64,000 nt of DNA from Achromobacter piechaudii NBRC 102461 (GCF_001571245.1 NZ_BCTK01000001.1:124001-188000); one strand, 5' to 3'; shown: positions 17,877 through 26,958, numbered from the stretch's first letter. A program made the numbers and translations. Notes: generated from the sequence alone by a model not told the origin.

Positions 17877-18929
17877 TCAACCTCCGGTTTGTGCCCGCGC
17901 AGTTTCCCACACATGCGTCCAGCCCGGAGCCAGATGCGCGGCGCGTTCGGCAGCCAGGATCAGGCTGTCTTCGCGCGCGATGCCGCGGCCGGCGATGTCG
18001 AAGGCGGTGCCGTGGTCCACGGACACGCGCACGACGGGCAGGCCGACCGTGATGTTGACGCCGTCATCGCCATACACGGCCTTGAAGGGCGCGTGGCCCT
18101 GGTCGTGGTAGCAAGCGATCACGAATTGCCACTTGCCGCGCACGGCTTGCGGGAACAGGGCGTCGGCCGGGATGGGGCCGGCGGCCAGGATGCCGGCCGC
18201 ATTGGCTTCGGCCACGGCGGGCGCCAGGATGTCGGCGTCTTCGCTGCCGAAGATGCCGTTTTCGCCGGCGTGCGGGTTCAGGCCCGACACGGCGACCGGC
18301 TGATCGCCACGGCCCAGCGCCTTGGCGAACGAGCCCGCCAGACGCAGCACGGCGCGCATGCGCGTGGGGGTCAGGTCTTCGATGGCCTGGCGCAGCGACA
18401 CGTGGGTGGTCGCGTGGAAGATGTAGAGATCACCCGCCGACAGCACCAGCGAGAACGTCTTGACGCCGAATTCATGGGCCAGCAATTCGGTGTGGCCGGG
18501 CCACTTGTGGCCGGCGGCGTGCATCGCGGCCTTGTTCAGCGGCGCGGTGACGATGCCGTCGACTTCGCCGGCGCGCGCCAGGGCGCAGGCCGTGGTGACG
18601 AAACGCACCGAACCGTCGCCCGCATCGGCGCTGATTTCGCCCAGCTTGACGTGAGCCAGCGACGGGCCGGCTTGCAGCACTTCGATGGTGCCGGGAGTGT
18701 TGGTACAGTCGGCCGCGCGGTCCAGCTTGCGCACGATGGCGGGGTCGCCGCCCAGGCTGCGCACGGCGTTGACCATCACGTCCACGTCGCCCACCACCAA
18801 CAGGCGCGCCTTCTGGCGCAGTTCGTCATGGCCCATCAGCATCTTGGCCGTGATTTCCGGGCCGATGCCGGCCACGTCGCCCAGGGTGACGGCCAGCAGC
18901 GGCAGCTTGTTAGGTTGGGGTTGTGTCAT
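17877..18929 (-). CDS. pdxA2: PdxA2-type 4-phospho-acid-sugar dehydrogenase (D-threonate/D-erythronate 4-phosphate)
   Basis: 350 residues from the ATG at 18929, which overlaps the kinase stop (ATGA). The PdxA fold is clear: LAVTLGDVAGIGPEI at the start, the metal-binding GHTELLAHEFG segment, HATTHVSLRQAI, then ACYHDQGHAPFK and the closing VSVDHGTAFDIAGRG. PdxA itself serves vitamin B6 synthesis. Copies next to a DUF1537 kinase instead oxidise the 4-phosphate of D-threonate or D-erythronate, followed by decarboxylation to dihydroxyacetone phosphate. The operon context makes that role much more likely. Confidence 0.9.
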   Translation of the reverse strand: MTQPQPNKLPLLAVTLGDVAGIGPEITAKMLMGHDELRQKARLLVVGDVDVMVNAVRSLGGDPAIVRKLDRAADCTNTPGTIEVLQAGPSLAHVKLGEISADAGDGSVRFVTTACALARAGEVDGIVTAPLNKAAMHAAGHKWPGHTELLAHEFGVKTFSLVLSAGDLYIFHATTHVSLRQAIEDLTPTRMRAVLRLAGSFAKALGRGDQPVAVSGLNPHAGENGIFGSEDADILAPAVAEANAAGILAAGPIPADALFPQAVRGKWQFVIACYHDQGHAPFKAVYGDDGVNITVGLPVVRVSVDHGTAFDIAGRGIAREDSLILAAERAAHLAPGWTHVWETARAQTGG

Positions 18930-20143
18930 CGCTTGAATCTCCTGTCGCGGATCGCGCGCACGGCGCGAACCAATACGTCTTCGGTGCCAAAGCCGCCGGC
19001 CTTGGTCACCACGGGCAGGCCCGCGGCCGTGCCCCCGGTCAGCGTGCCCAGGGGCACGCCGCCCATCACTTCGTCCACCAGCGCAATGCCGCGCGCGGCC
19101 AGCGCCACGAGCACGCTGCGTGCGCCGTCGCCGCCTGTGGCGACCACGCCGGCGGCGCGCGAGGTGGTAATCAGTTGCGCCGCCAGGCTGCCCAGCCGGT
19201 CGGCGACTTTTTCGGAATCCAGCCCATCCATCTGGCCTTCGGGCGCCAGCAGCAGCACGGTGCCGGCGTGCGCCGGGGCCGTGGCGTGCGCTTGCAGCAG
19301 CGGCTGGCTCCATGCCTGCCACGCCGCGTCATCGGCCAATTGCACCAGCGAGGGCGTCCAGGTATCCGCGCCCGTGGCTTGCAGCGCGGCGGCTTGTGCG
19401 CGCGCCGCGCTGTGCTGCGAGGTGACCACGACGACGACGGGCGCCGTCTGATCAGCACCGGCCCAGACGCGCGCCAGCGGCACGGCCAGGCCGCCCGCGC
19501 CCACGGGCAGGGCGTGTTCGCCCAGCAAGCCGATGGCGCGCGCCAGCCGTTCCAGGTCCGCGTCCGTGGCGGCATCGACCACCACGGTGTGGCCCGCCTG
19601 GCGGATGCGGGCGGCCAGCGTCTCGGCCGTGTCGCCGTCCTGCGTGGCCACGTGGGCGCAGCCGAGCAGGGTGGGGATATGGCTTTCGGTGACGGGGGTG
19701 ACCGGGTCGGTCGCGGCGGAAGTCTCCGTGACCGGCTTGCCGTTCACGTACAGGATGCCTTGCTCGACGGTGCGGCCGGTGGCCGGGAAGGCCGGGCAGA
19801 TCACCGCGATCGTGTCCGGGCCCCAGGCCTCGCGCGCCGCGTCGATCTCGGCCTTGAAGGCGCCGCGCAAGGTGGAGTCCACCTTCTTGTACAGGCGCGA
19901 CACGCCGGCCGCGCGCAGTTGACGCACGTTCTCGTCGATGACGCGCGCGGCGTCGGCGGCGGGCAGGGCGCGGCTGTGGGTCGTGACGGCCAGCACTTCG
20001 ACGCCGGCCGTGGCCGGGCCGGACAGCGCCTCGTCGGCGCCGCCGATGGACAGGTGCGTGCTCCAGCCGGCGCGCACGAACTGCACCGCGGTGTCGCCCG
20101 AACCGGTCAGGTCATCGGCGACGATGGCGATCGTCGGAGTCAA
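18926..20143 (-). CDS. Four-carbon acid sugar kinase (DUF1537, DtnK/OtnK-like)
   Basis: 405 residues. The N-terminal substrate domain shows IAIVADDLTGSGDTAVQFVR and LYKKVDSTLRGAFKAEIDAA; the C-terminal nucleotide domain shows VVATGGDGARSVLVAL and GGTAAGLPVVTKAGGFG. This family phosphorylates D-threonate, D-erythronate or relatives at C4 with ATP, giving the substrate of the neighbouring PdxA2. It overlaps both neighbours by four bases. Which stereoisomer is used cannot be told from sequence alone. Confidence 0.92.
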   Translation of the reverse strand: MTPTIAIVADDLTGSGDTAVQFVRAGWSTHLSIGGADEALSGPATAGVEVLAVTTHSRALPAADAARVIDENVRQLRAAGVSRLYKKVDSTLRGAFKAEIDAAREAWGPDTIAVICPAFPATGRTVEQGILYVNGKPVTETSAATDPVTPVTESHIPTLLGCAHVATQDGDTAETLAARIRQAGHTVVVDAATDADLERLARAIGLLGEHALPVGAGGLAVPLARVWAGADQTAPVVVVVTSQHSAARAQAAALQATGADTWTPSLVQLADDAAWQAWSQPLLQAHATAPAHAGTVLLLAPEGQMDGLDSEKVADRLGSLAAQLITTSRAAGVVATGGDGARSVLVALAARGIALVDEVMGGVPLGTLTGGTAAGLPVVTKAGGFGTEDVLVRAVRAIRDRRFKR

Positions 20144-21171
20144 AGCGCCTCTCCGCGCGCCTCGCCCAAGGTGGGCGTGGCGTTGCTGACGTCTGCGTCC
20201 TCGGACTTCAGCTCACCCGCGCGCTTGAGGAAGTACGACGCCAGCATCGGAGCCAGGATCGAACTGATCAACACGCAGGCGGCCACTTGCGCGGTGGCGG
20301 TGGACACGTACTGCTGGAAGTTGGGGTCGGCGGCGGCGACCACGGCCGGCGTGGCGATGGCGTTGCCTGCCGTCGTGCCGGCTGCGAAGCCCAGGCCGCT
20401 CTTGCCGCCACGGCGCAGGATCATGCGATAGCCCAGGTAGACCAGGCCGCCGGTGATGGGGCTGATGATCAGGCCCAGGATCAGGCCGCTGACGCCGCCG
20501 CTGACGACCGCACCCAGATTGATGCCGGTGCCCAGCGCGAAGGCGAAGAAGGGGATGACGATGTTGGGCACGGGCTTGAGCACGTCGCGCCACTTGGGGT
20601 CCAGGTTGCCGACCACCACGCCCAGCAGGAACGGCACCAGCGCCGCCACCAGGGCAATCATGGGGATGTCGGCCAGGCCCGAAGCGCCCAGGAACAGCAG
20701 GCTGAAGAAGGGGCCGTCATTGACCGCGCTGGCGACGTAGGCGCCACGGTCGCGTGCATCGCCGTACTGGCCGGTGTAGGCCAGCCACAGGCCGCCGTTG
20801 CTGTTGTCGAACGCAGCCAGCAAGGCCAGGATCGACACGCCCAGCACGCCGTCCAGGCCCACGTAGCTACCCAGGATGATGATCAGCGTGGCGGGCACCA
20901 GCGTCTTCATCAGCAGGATGGTGCCGGCGGTGGCCAGGATGGGGCCGCCCGTGCGGGCGTTCACTTGGGTGCCGGTGGCGAAGATCAGCAGGGCGATCAG
21001 CGGCAGGGCGCTGTTCTTGAACAGCGCGGTGGTGAAGCCGCCGATGGCCAGGGCATCAGGGGCGAAGGTGCCGATCAGGGAACCCAGGATCAGCGGCACG
21101 AGCATCAATCCACCAGGGATTTTCTGCATGGTGCCAAAAAAAGGCGAACGGGAAGTTGCGGCGGTCGACAC
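20140..21171 (-). CDS. KdgT-family acid sugar permease
   Basis: 343 residues, starting with GTG at 21171 because GGAG lies 9 bases upstream; the next ATG (Met15) has no ribosome site. About ten hydrophobic helices follow a KIPGGLMLVPLILGSLIGT opening, as in 2-keto-3-deoxygluconate permeases, with DNSNGGLWLAYTGQYGDARD and NDGPFFSLLFLGASGLAD in the middle. It is the first gene of the operon and overlaps the kinase gene by ATGA. By context it imports D-threonate/D-erythronate or a similar sugar acid rather than ketodeoxygluconate. Confidence 0.88.
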   Translation of the reverse strand: MSTAATSRSPFFGTMQKIPGGLMLVPLILGSLIGTFAPDALAIGGFTTALFKNSALPLIALLIFATGTQVNARTGGPILATAGTILLMKTLVPATLIIILGSYVGLDGVLGVSILALLAAFDNSNGGLWLAYTGQYGDARDRGAYVASAVNDGPFFSLLFLGASGLADIPMIALVAALVPFLLGVVVGNLDPKWRDVLKPVPNIVIPFFAFALGTGINLGAVVSGGVSGLILGLIISPITGGLVYLGYRMILRRGGKSGLGFAAGTTAGNAIATPAVVAAADPNFQQYVSTATAQVAACVLISSILAPMLASYFLKRAGELKSEDADVSNATPTLGEARGEAL

Positions 21172-21250
21172 TTGCGTGAGTCTCCAGGACGGTTCTGTTG
21201 GGTTGCAGACGTTCGTTGATGCGTCTGTCAGCGGGGGTTGAAAACCGCTA

Positions 21251-21284
21251 GTGTACACCTGTACGTACTGCCTGTACGTACAGG
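21251..21284. promoter_or_regulatory. Operator cluster of the acid-sugar operon (putative GntR sites)
   Basis: Three palindromic elements lie side by side: GTGTACAC (21251-21258), CCTGTACGTACTG (21258-21270, imperfect) and CCTGTACGTACAGG (21271-21284, a perfect 14-base palindrome). They end 80 bases before the permease start. The short inverted repeats with a central TAC/GTA fit HutC-type GntR operators, and the regulator is the last gene of this operon. Confidence 0.65.
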
Positions 21285-21307
21285 TTTTCCCATCCCGGAG
21301 CCCGCCG

Positions 21308-23422
21308 CTAGAAGCGGTATGCGCCGCTCAACATGACCGTCCGGCGCGCGCCGTAGAAGCAGTCGCCACGGTCCAGGCAGACCACCTCGTAGGTGCGGTC
21401 GGCAATGTTGTTGACGTTCAGGGCGTAGCGCCACGGGCCATTGTCGTAGCTGACCATGGCGTCGAACAAGGTGACCGCGGGCGTCTGCGGCGCGCCGCCG
21501 TCCGTGAACGCCGTCAGGTAGCGCACCCCCGCGCCCACCGCGAAGCCGGGCTGGCCCGCCAGCGCGAAGCGGTATTTACCCCACACCGAGGCCATGTGCT
21601 TGGGCAGCGCTTCGAGCTGCGGATCGGGATCGGTGTAGATGTAGTTGGCGATCACGTCCACGTTCTTGGTGACGCGGCCGCGCAATTCCAATTCAACACC
21701 GCGCGTGCGCGTCTTGCCGGCCTGTAGCTGGTTGTTCGGGTTCTCGGGATCGTTGGTCTGCCGGTTCTTTTCGCGCAGGTCGTAGGCGGCGGCGGTGAAT
21801 TCGATGTCGGCGTCGCGCGGCATGTACTTGATGCCGGCTTCGACCTGCTTGCCCCGCATCGGCTTGTAGCGTTCGTTGTAGAAGTTCGAGCCCGCGATGG
21901 GCGTGAACGATTCGCTGTAGCTCAGGTACGGCGACCAGCCATTGTCGGCCGCGTACATCAGGCCGAAGCGCTTGGTGGTGGCGTAGTCCGTTTCCTTGTC
22001 CTGGCCCTCGATGCGATTGTCGGCGCGGTCGCGGCGGATGCCCGCCAGGAAGATCCAGTTCTTGTCGAACTTGATCTGGTCCTGCGCGTAGAAGCCCAGT
22101 TGCTGCTGCTTTTGCTTGGGCGTGTCGGACAGTTCATATTCCGGCCGGTTGCCGTAGACGGGGTGATACAGGTTCAGCGGCGCGCCCAGGCCCGAGGCCG
22201 TCTGGCTGGTTTCGCGGTAGTGCGAATAATCCATCCCGAAGATCACCGTGTGCTCGGTGCGGCCCCAGTGCAGCTTGCCTTCCAGGTTCTGGTCGGCAAG
22301 CAGCGTGCGCATGCGTGGCTTGTTGACGTAGAAGTAGCGGTCGGTGGTGGTTTGATCGGCGTCGATGTATGAATCGCCGCGCCGCGCGCCATACACGTTC
22401 GGGTACAGGGACTGGTAATCGACGCGGCTGACCGTGTTGCGCACGTTCTGACGGAATTTCCAGGTGTCGTTGAACTGGTGTTCGAACAGCCAGCCCACGC
22501 TGAATTGCTCGGTGTCGTAGGCGTCAAAACCGGGTTCGCTGACGAAGCGGCGCGTGGGGATGCGGCCGTTCGGGTTCTCTTGTACCGATCCGTTCCAGGG
22601 CAGGAACGATTGCGTGGTGCCGGCTTTGTCCTTTTGCCACAGCGCCTGGAATGTCAGCGACGTGGCGGCGCTGGGCCGCCAGGTCAGCGACGGCGCCAGC
22701 ATCAGGCGGTCGTCCGGCGCGTGTTGCACCTGGGTATCGCTGTCGCGGCCCACGGCCACCACGCGGTACAGCCATTGGCCGTCTTCCGTGACCGGCCCGG
22801 TCAGGTCGGCCTGGATCTCGCGCCGGTTGTCATTGCCCAGCACCACGCCGATCTCGCGTTGCGCCTCGGCTTGCGGGCGCTTGCTGACCAGGTTGACGAT
22901 GCCGCCCGTGCTGCCCTGTCCGTACAGCATGGACGAGGGGCCGCGCAGCACTTCCACGCGCTCCATGCCGTAGATCTCGGTACGCGGGTTGTTGTAGTTG
23001 AAGAACTGACGCAAGCCATCCAGGTATTGCGCGGGCTCCACGCCGCGTATCCGCACGTAGTCCCCCCGGTTGTCCACGCCATACGCGTTGGGCCGCACGC
23101 CGGCCGCGTAGTTCATGGCGTCCTGCACGTTCTGCGCGCCCTGGTCCACGATCTGATCGCGCGGAATGACCGTGATGGCCTGCGGCGTTTCGGACAGCGG
23201 CGTGTCGGTCTTGGTGCCCGTGGCGCTGCGCGTGGCGACGTAGCCGTCTACCGGGCCGGTCGCGGTTTCACCCGTGCCCGTCACCTGCACGGCGGGCAGG
23301 ACGGTGGTGGGTTCGGCGGTTTGTGCGTGCGCGGCGGCGCCCAGGCAGGCGGCCAGCGCGGCGGCGGGCAACAAGGTCTGCGGCCGCGCCTGACGGGCGG
23401 TGCGGATCGGATGGCGTTTCAA
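21308..23422 (-). CDS. TonB-dependent siderophore receptor
   Basis: 704 residues: signal peptide ending AAAHAQ (about 34), plug domain (about 60-180) with SETPQAITVIPRDQI, GVEPAQYLDGLR, MERVEVLRGPSSMLYGQGST and GGIVNLVSKRP, then a 22-strand barrel ending in the typical RTVMLSGAYRF. It belongs to the FhuA/FoxA-like group that imports ferric siderophores with TonB energy. No siderophore synthesis or ABC uptake genes are nearby, so it probably takes up a foreign siderophore. A Fur-box-like site lies just upstream. Confidence 0.94.
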   Translation of the reverse strand: MKRHPIRTARQARPQTLLPAAALAACLGAAAHAQTAEPTTVLPAVQVTGTGETATGPVDGYVATRSATGTKTDTPLSETPQAITVIPRDQIVDQGAQNVQDAMNYAAGVRPNAYGVDNRGDYVRIRGVEPAQYLDGLRQFFNYNNPRTEIYGMERVEVLRGPSSMLYGQGSTGGIVNLVSKRPQAEAQREIGVVLGNDNRREIQADLTGPVTEDGQWLYRVVAVGRDSDTQVQHAPDDRLMLAPSLTWRPSAATSLTFQALWQKDKAGTTQSFLPWNGSVQENPNGRIPTRRFVSEPGFDAYDTEQFSVGWLFEHQFNDTWKFRQNVRNTVSRVDYQSLYPNVYGARRGDSYIDADQTTTDRYFYVNKPRMRTLLADQNLEGKLHWGRTEHTVIFGMDYSHYRETSQTASGLGAPLNLYHPVYGNRPEYELSDTPKQKQQQLGFYAQDQIKFDKNWIFLAGIRRDRADNRIEGQDKETDYATTKRFGLMYAADNGWSPYLSYSESFTPIAGSNFYNERYKPMRGKQVEAGIKYMPRDADIEFTAAAYDLREKNRQTNDPENPNNQLQAGKTRTRGVELELRGRVTKNVDVIANYIYTDPDPQLEALPKHMASVWGKYRFALAGQPGFAVGAGVRYLTAFTDGGAPQTPAVTLFDAMVSYDNGPWRYALNVNNIADRTYEVVCLDRGDCFYGARRTVMLSGAYRF

Positions 23423-23467
23423 GTGGGTCCCCTGCGGCGCTGCGGCCGCTGATTACATATAGAAATG

Positions 23468-23496
23468 GCAACGATAATTATTATTAATTGCGTTGC
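23468..23496. promoter_or_regulatory. Fur-box-like site upstream of the siderophore receptor
   Basis: An AT-rich core GATAATTATTATTAATTG inside a GC-rich setting, flanked by GCAACG/CGTTGC arms, 46-74 bases before the receptor start. It resembles the GATAAT-type repeats bound by Fur, which would repress the receptor when iron is plentiful. Confidence 0.55.
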
Positions 23497-23532
23497 TGCG
23501 CTTCGCCTAGCCGCAGCAGCCATCCCAGATGT

Positions 23533-23557
23533 AAAAAAGCCCTGCGGCCGACGCAGG
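23533..23557 (-). terminator. Intrinsic terminator downstream of marR
   Basis: Read leftward: CCTGCG, a 5-base loop, CGCAGG, then GC and six T. It lies about 120 bases past the marR stop and stops leftward transcription before the receptor promoter. Confidence 0.6.
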
Positions 23558-23677
23558 CGCGAGGGCAGGCGGCCATGCAAATTTCTTTTTTTTCAGCAGC
23601 TTGGCGCGCGTCTCGCGCGGTCCGCGCCCGTGGCCCGGCAGATGTGGCGCTGTTGGGCCCACGCGACACCGGCCGGA

Positions 23678-24202
23678 TCAGGCGTACTGCGCCCGCCGCG
23701 TTCCGCCTTCACGCCGGCTGGCCTTGTCGGCCACGATGTTGTCCTGACCCATCTGCCGGCCGCGCCGTTCGATGCGGCCCAGGAAGTCACGCAGCTGTGT
23801 GATTTCGGCGGCGCTCAGATCCTGCACCAGCAGCTCGTTCAGCCGCGAGACCTCGGGCAGCAGCGCCTGATAGCGGGCCAGGCCGTCGGCGGTGGCCTCG
23901 ATGCGCACGACCCGGCGGTCGGCGCTGTCGTGCAGGCGGCGCAGCCAGCCCTTTTCGCATAGCGCGCCCAGCGTGCGAGACGTGCGCGCCAGATCCAGCT
24001 TGGCGGCCGCCGCCAGCTCGGCGGAGCTCATGATGCCGCCTTCGATGGCACAGGCCAGGATCCGCCATTCACGCCGCGTGATGCCGAAGCGGCCCTCGCA
24101 CAAGCGCACGAAGACCGGGTTGGACTGCGACCACGCCTGGTACAGCCGATACATCAGCATGTCGTCCAGATGCGGCGAGGCCGGGGATGATTCGGTTGGC
24201 AT
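23678..24202 (-). CDS. MarR family transcriptional regulator
   Basis: 174 residues. The winged helix-turn-helix spans about 45-115: REWRILACAIEGGIMSSAEL, AAAAKLDLARTSRTLGALCE, then the wing RRLHDSADRRVVRIEATADG with the family's DxRxxxxxxT-like pattern. It is divergent from the Bug and sulfatase genes, with 181 bases between, so it probably controls them. MarR proteins release DNA on binding a small, often aromatic, acid; the ligand is unknown here. Confidence 0.92.
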   Translation of the reverse strand: MPTESSPASPHLDDMLMYRLYQAWSQSNPVFVRLCEGRFGITRREWRILACAIEGGIMSSAELAAAAKLDLARTSRTLGALCEKGWLRRLHDSADRRVVRIEATADGLARYQALLPEVSRLNELLVQDLSAAEITQLRDFLGRIERRGRQMGQDNIVADKASRREGGTRRAQYA

Positions 24203-24284
24203 GGCGTCTCCTCCTTGCCGCAGCGCCTGCCGCGTCGCGCGCGGTGCGTCTGCATATCGTTATGGAAAGTCCTGGATTAGATCA

Positions 24285-24302
24285 AGCAATGGCCCCGTTG
24301 CT
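24285..24302. promoter_or_regulatory. Candidate MarR operator in the divergent region
   Basis: AGCAATGGCCCCGTTGCT: 5-base arms (AGCAA/TTGCT) around 8 bases, between marR and the Bug gene. It is the clearest inverted repeat in this interval, but it is short and unsupported by a second copy. Confidence 0.3.
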
Positions 24303-24383
24303 ACATTCAATCCGCCTATTTGCGGTGCGGCCAGGCAGCAAGAACCATAACCGACAGCGGGCCACTGTCGACAGGAGAACACC

Positions 24384-25358
24384 ATGCGTAAATGGATGAC
24401 GGGCGCCGCCTTGGTCGCCGCCTTGGCGGGGGCCGCGCCGCTGGCCGGGGCGCAGCAGCCGCCGCTTGATAGCGCGTTGACGATCGTGGTGGGCTATCCG
24501 CCGGGCGGCAGTTCCGACCGCATCGCGCGCCTGGTCGCCGATCGCTTGAAAGACCGGGTGGGCGTGCCGGTCGTCGTCGAAAACAAGACGGGGGCAGGCG
24601 GCCGTATCGCGGCGCAGGGCCTGCACGCCGCGCCCGCCTCGCAGAATGTGCTGATGCTGGCCAATCCCGCCGTGATGGTGGTGGCGCCGCTGGTCTATGC
24701 CCAGCCCGGCTACGATGCCCAGCGCGACTTCAAGCCGGTGTCGCTGGTCAGCCAGTACAAGTTTGCGCTGGCCGTGCCGGCCGATTCGTCCATCAAGGAC
24801 GTGGCCGGCCTGCGCCAGTGGCTGCGCGCCCATCCCAAACAATTCACCGTAGGCGTGCCGGCCACCGGCAGCCTGCCGCACTTTTTCGCGTTGATGCTGG
24901 GCCGGGAAATCGGCCAGGAGCCCGAAGTGGTCGGCTATCGCGGATCGGCCCCGCTGATCACGGAACTGATTGGCGGCATCCTGCCGCAGGGCATCGACAC
25001 GCTGGACACCTTGCTGCCGCAGCATCGCGCCGGCAAGATCCGCATCCTGGCCATCTCGGGCGAGGCGCGCGATGCCGAGTTGAAAGACGTGCCCACCTTC
25101 CGCGAAGGGGGCGTGAACCTTGCGGCGGACGGCTGGAACGCCTTTTTCGCGCCCGCCGCGATGCCCGAGGCCAAGATCCGCCGGCTGGGCGCCGACATCG
25201 CCGCCATCCTGCAAGAACCCGCCATGCAGCAAGCCGTGCGCGACGCGTTCCTGGAACCGGTGTCGCTGGACGCGCCCGCCACCGGCCAGGCGCTGGCCGC
25301 GTACCGCAAGCAATGGGAGCCCGTCGTGCGCGATTCCGGCTTCACTGCCACGCAATAA
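24384..25358 (+). CDS. Bug/TctC family periplasmic solute-binding protein
   Basis: 324 residues, with a signal peptide ending LAGAQ (about 23) and the family motifs LTIVVGYPPGGSSDRIARLV and VVVENKTGAGGRIAAQGL. A GGAG ribosome site precedes the ATG. It lies 9 bases before the sulfatase-like gene, so the two are co-transcribed. The solute it captures may therefore be a sulfate or phosphonate ester, or the organic part left after hydrolysis. Confidence 0.92.
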   Translation: MRKWMTGAALVAALAGAAPLAGAQQPPLDSALTIVVGYPPGGSSDRIARLVADRLKDRVGVPVVVENKTGAGGRIAAQGLHAAPASQNVLMLANPAVMVVAPLVYAQPGYDAQRDFKPVSLVSQYKFALAVPADSSIKDVAGLRQWLRAHPKQFTVGVPATGSLPHFFALMLGREIGQEPEVVGYRGSAPLITELIGGILPQGIDTLDTLLPQHRAGKIRILAISGEARDAELKDVPTFREGGVNLAADGWNAFFAPAAMPEAKIRRLGADIAAILQEPAMQQAVRDAFLEPVSLDAPATGQALAAYRKQWEPVVRDSGFTATQ

Positions 25359-25367
25359 GGGGCGGCA

Positions 25368-26936
25368 ATGAGTACCGTGCAAAATGTGTTGTTCATCATG
25401 GCGGATCAACTGCGTGCCGATCACTTGAGCTGCTATGGCCACCCCTATCTGCAAACGTCCAACCTGGATGCGCTGGCCGCACGCGGCGTGCGCTTTGATC
25501 GCGCGTTCGTGAATTCCGGCGTGTGCGGCCCGTCGCGCATGAGCTACTACACCGGCCGCTATCCGTCGCGGCATGGCGCGACCTGGAACCGCGTGCCGCT
25601 GTCCATCAACGAGATCACGCTGGGCGAATACCTGGCGGGGCAGGGGCGCGATCTGGCGCTGGCGGGCAAGACCCACATCATCCCCGACAAGGCCGGCATG
25701 GAGCGCCTGGCGATCGATGGCGCATCCGAGCTGGGCGTGCTGCTTGAACGAGGCGGCTTCACTGAACTGGACCGCTACGACGGCCACCACCCGCCCGGCG
25801 AAGAAAGCGGTTACCCGGCCTACCTGCGCCGCCAGGGATACGACAGCGCCGACCCCTGGACCGATTTCGTCATTTCGGGCGTGGACGCGAACGGACAGAT
25901 CGCAAGCGGCTGGAACATGCGCAACGTCCATCTGCCTGCACGCGTGGCCGAGCCGCATTCCGAAACCGCCTACATGACGGATCAAGCGCTGGACTTCATG
26001 AAGCGGCGCGGCAGCCAGCCCTGGGTGCTGCACCTGAGCTACGTCAAGCCGCACTGGCCGTACATGGCGCCCGCCCCTTACCACCAGCGCTACCGCGCCG
26101 ATCAATGCCTGCCCGTGCGGCGCAACCGCGAAGAGCTGCGCGGCGCGCACCCCGTGGTGGCCGCGTATCGTCAGCAGGAAGAAAGCGTGAGCTTCTCGAC
26201 CGATGAATGCGTGCGCGTCGTGCGCCCCGCCTACCAGGGCCTGATCCAGCAGCTGGACGACCACCTGGGCCGGTTGTTCGACTACATGGAAGGCGCGGGA
26301 CTGATGAAGAACACGCTGATCGTGTTCACGGCTGATCACGGTGATTTCCTGGGCGACCACTGGCTGGGCGAGAAGGAACTGTTCTACGACACCGTGCAAC
26401 GCGTGCCGTTCATCGTGATGGACCCGTCGGCGGCGGCGGACGCCACGCGCGGGCAGGCGCTGGACGACATGGTGGAAAGCGTGGACGTCGTGCCGACCGT
26501 GCTGCGCGCGCTGGGCACGCCGGGACCGGCGCATCGGCTCGAAGGCCGCGAATTGCAAACGCTGCTGCATGGCCGCGACGCCGCCACGCCGTGGCGCGAC
26601 TGCGTGTACTCAGAGTTGGACTACAGCTTCCGCCAGGCCCGCATCCTGCGCGGCAAGACGCCGCAGAACGCGCGCGCCTGGTCCGTGCGCACGGACCGCT
26701 GGCGCTATGTGTACTGGCTGGACGAGCCCGAACAGCTGTACGACCTGCATGCGGACCCCGACGAATTCCAGGACCTGGGCACCAGCGCGACGCATGCCGC
26801 GATCCGGCAAGAACTGCGCGAGCGCCTGCTGGACTGGATGCTGCGCGGCAAGCGCCGCACCACCATGAGCGACGAGGCGGTCGAAAAGGCCACGAACGCG
26901 CACAAGCGGGCAGGGGTTTTCTTCGGACAGTGGTAA
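25368..26936 (+). CDS. Sulfatase-superfamily hydrolase (arylsulfatase/phosphonate monoester hydrolase type)
   Basis: 522 residues without a signal peptide, so probably cytoplasmic. Metal-binding Asp13 lies in LFIMADQLRADHLS. The nucleophile motif SGVCGPSRMSYYTGR has Cys53 in a CxPxR context, which must be converted to formylglycine by a maturation enzyme not encoded here. TADHGDFLGDHWLGEKELFY supplies further metal ligands. Length and motifs resemble phosphonate monoester hydrolases, a promiscuous branch, as much as arylsulfatases. It is the second gene after the Bug protein. Confidence 0.88.
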   Translation: MSTVQNVLFIMADQLRADHLSCYGHPYLQTSNLDALAARGVRFDRAFVNSGVCGPSRMSYYTGRYPSRHGATWNRVPLSINEITLGEYLAGQGRDLALAGKTHIIPDKAGMERLAIDGASELGVLLERGGFTELDRYDGHHPPGEESGYPAYLRRQGYDSADPWTDFVISGVDANGQIASGWNMRNVHLPARVAEPHSETAYMTDQALDFMKRRGSQPWVLHLSYVKPHWPYMAPAPYHQRYRADQCLPVRRNREELRGAHPVVAAYRQQEESVSFSTDECVRVVRPAYQGLIQQLDDHLGRLFDYMEGAGLMKNTLIVFTADHGDFLGDHWLGEKELFYDTVQRVPFIVMDPSAAADATRGQALDDMVESVDVVPTVLRALGTPGPAHRLEGRELQTLLHGRDAATPWRDCVYSELDYSFRQARILRGKTPQNARAWSVRTDRWRYVYWLDEPEQLYDLHADPDEFQDLGTSATHAAIRQELRERLLDWMLRGKRRTTMSDEAVEKATNAHKRAGVFFGQW

Positions 26937-26942
26937 CCGGTC

Positions 26943-26958
26943 GGGGCGGCAGCGCCCC
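26943..26958. terminator. Hairpin between convergent sulfatase and fadD genes
   Basis: GGGGCG-GCAG-CGCCCC, a 6-base perfect stem in the 33-base gap between two convergent genes. There is no T-run on either side, so it is only a candidate for transcript ends. Confidence 0.3.

Noticed and set aside
24282-26570. 762-codon leftward open frame opposite the Bug and sulfatase genes
   Set aside because: No domain pattern; both rightward genes have full family motifs and ribosome sites.
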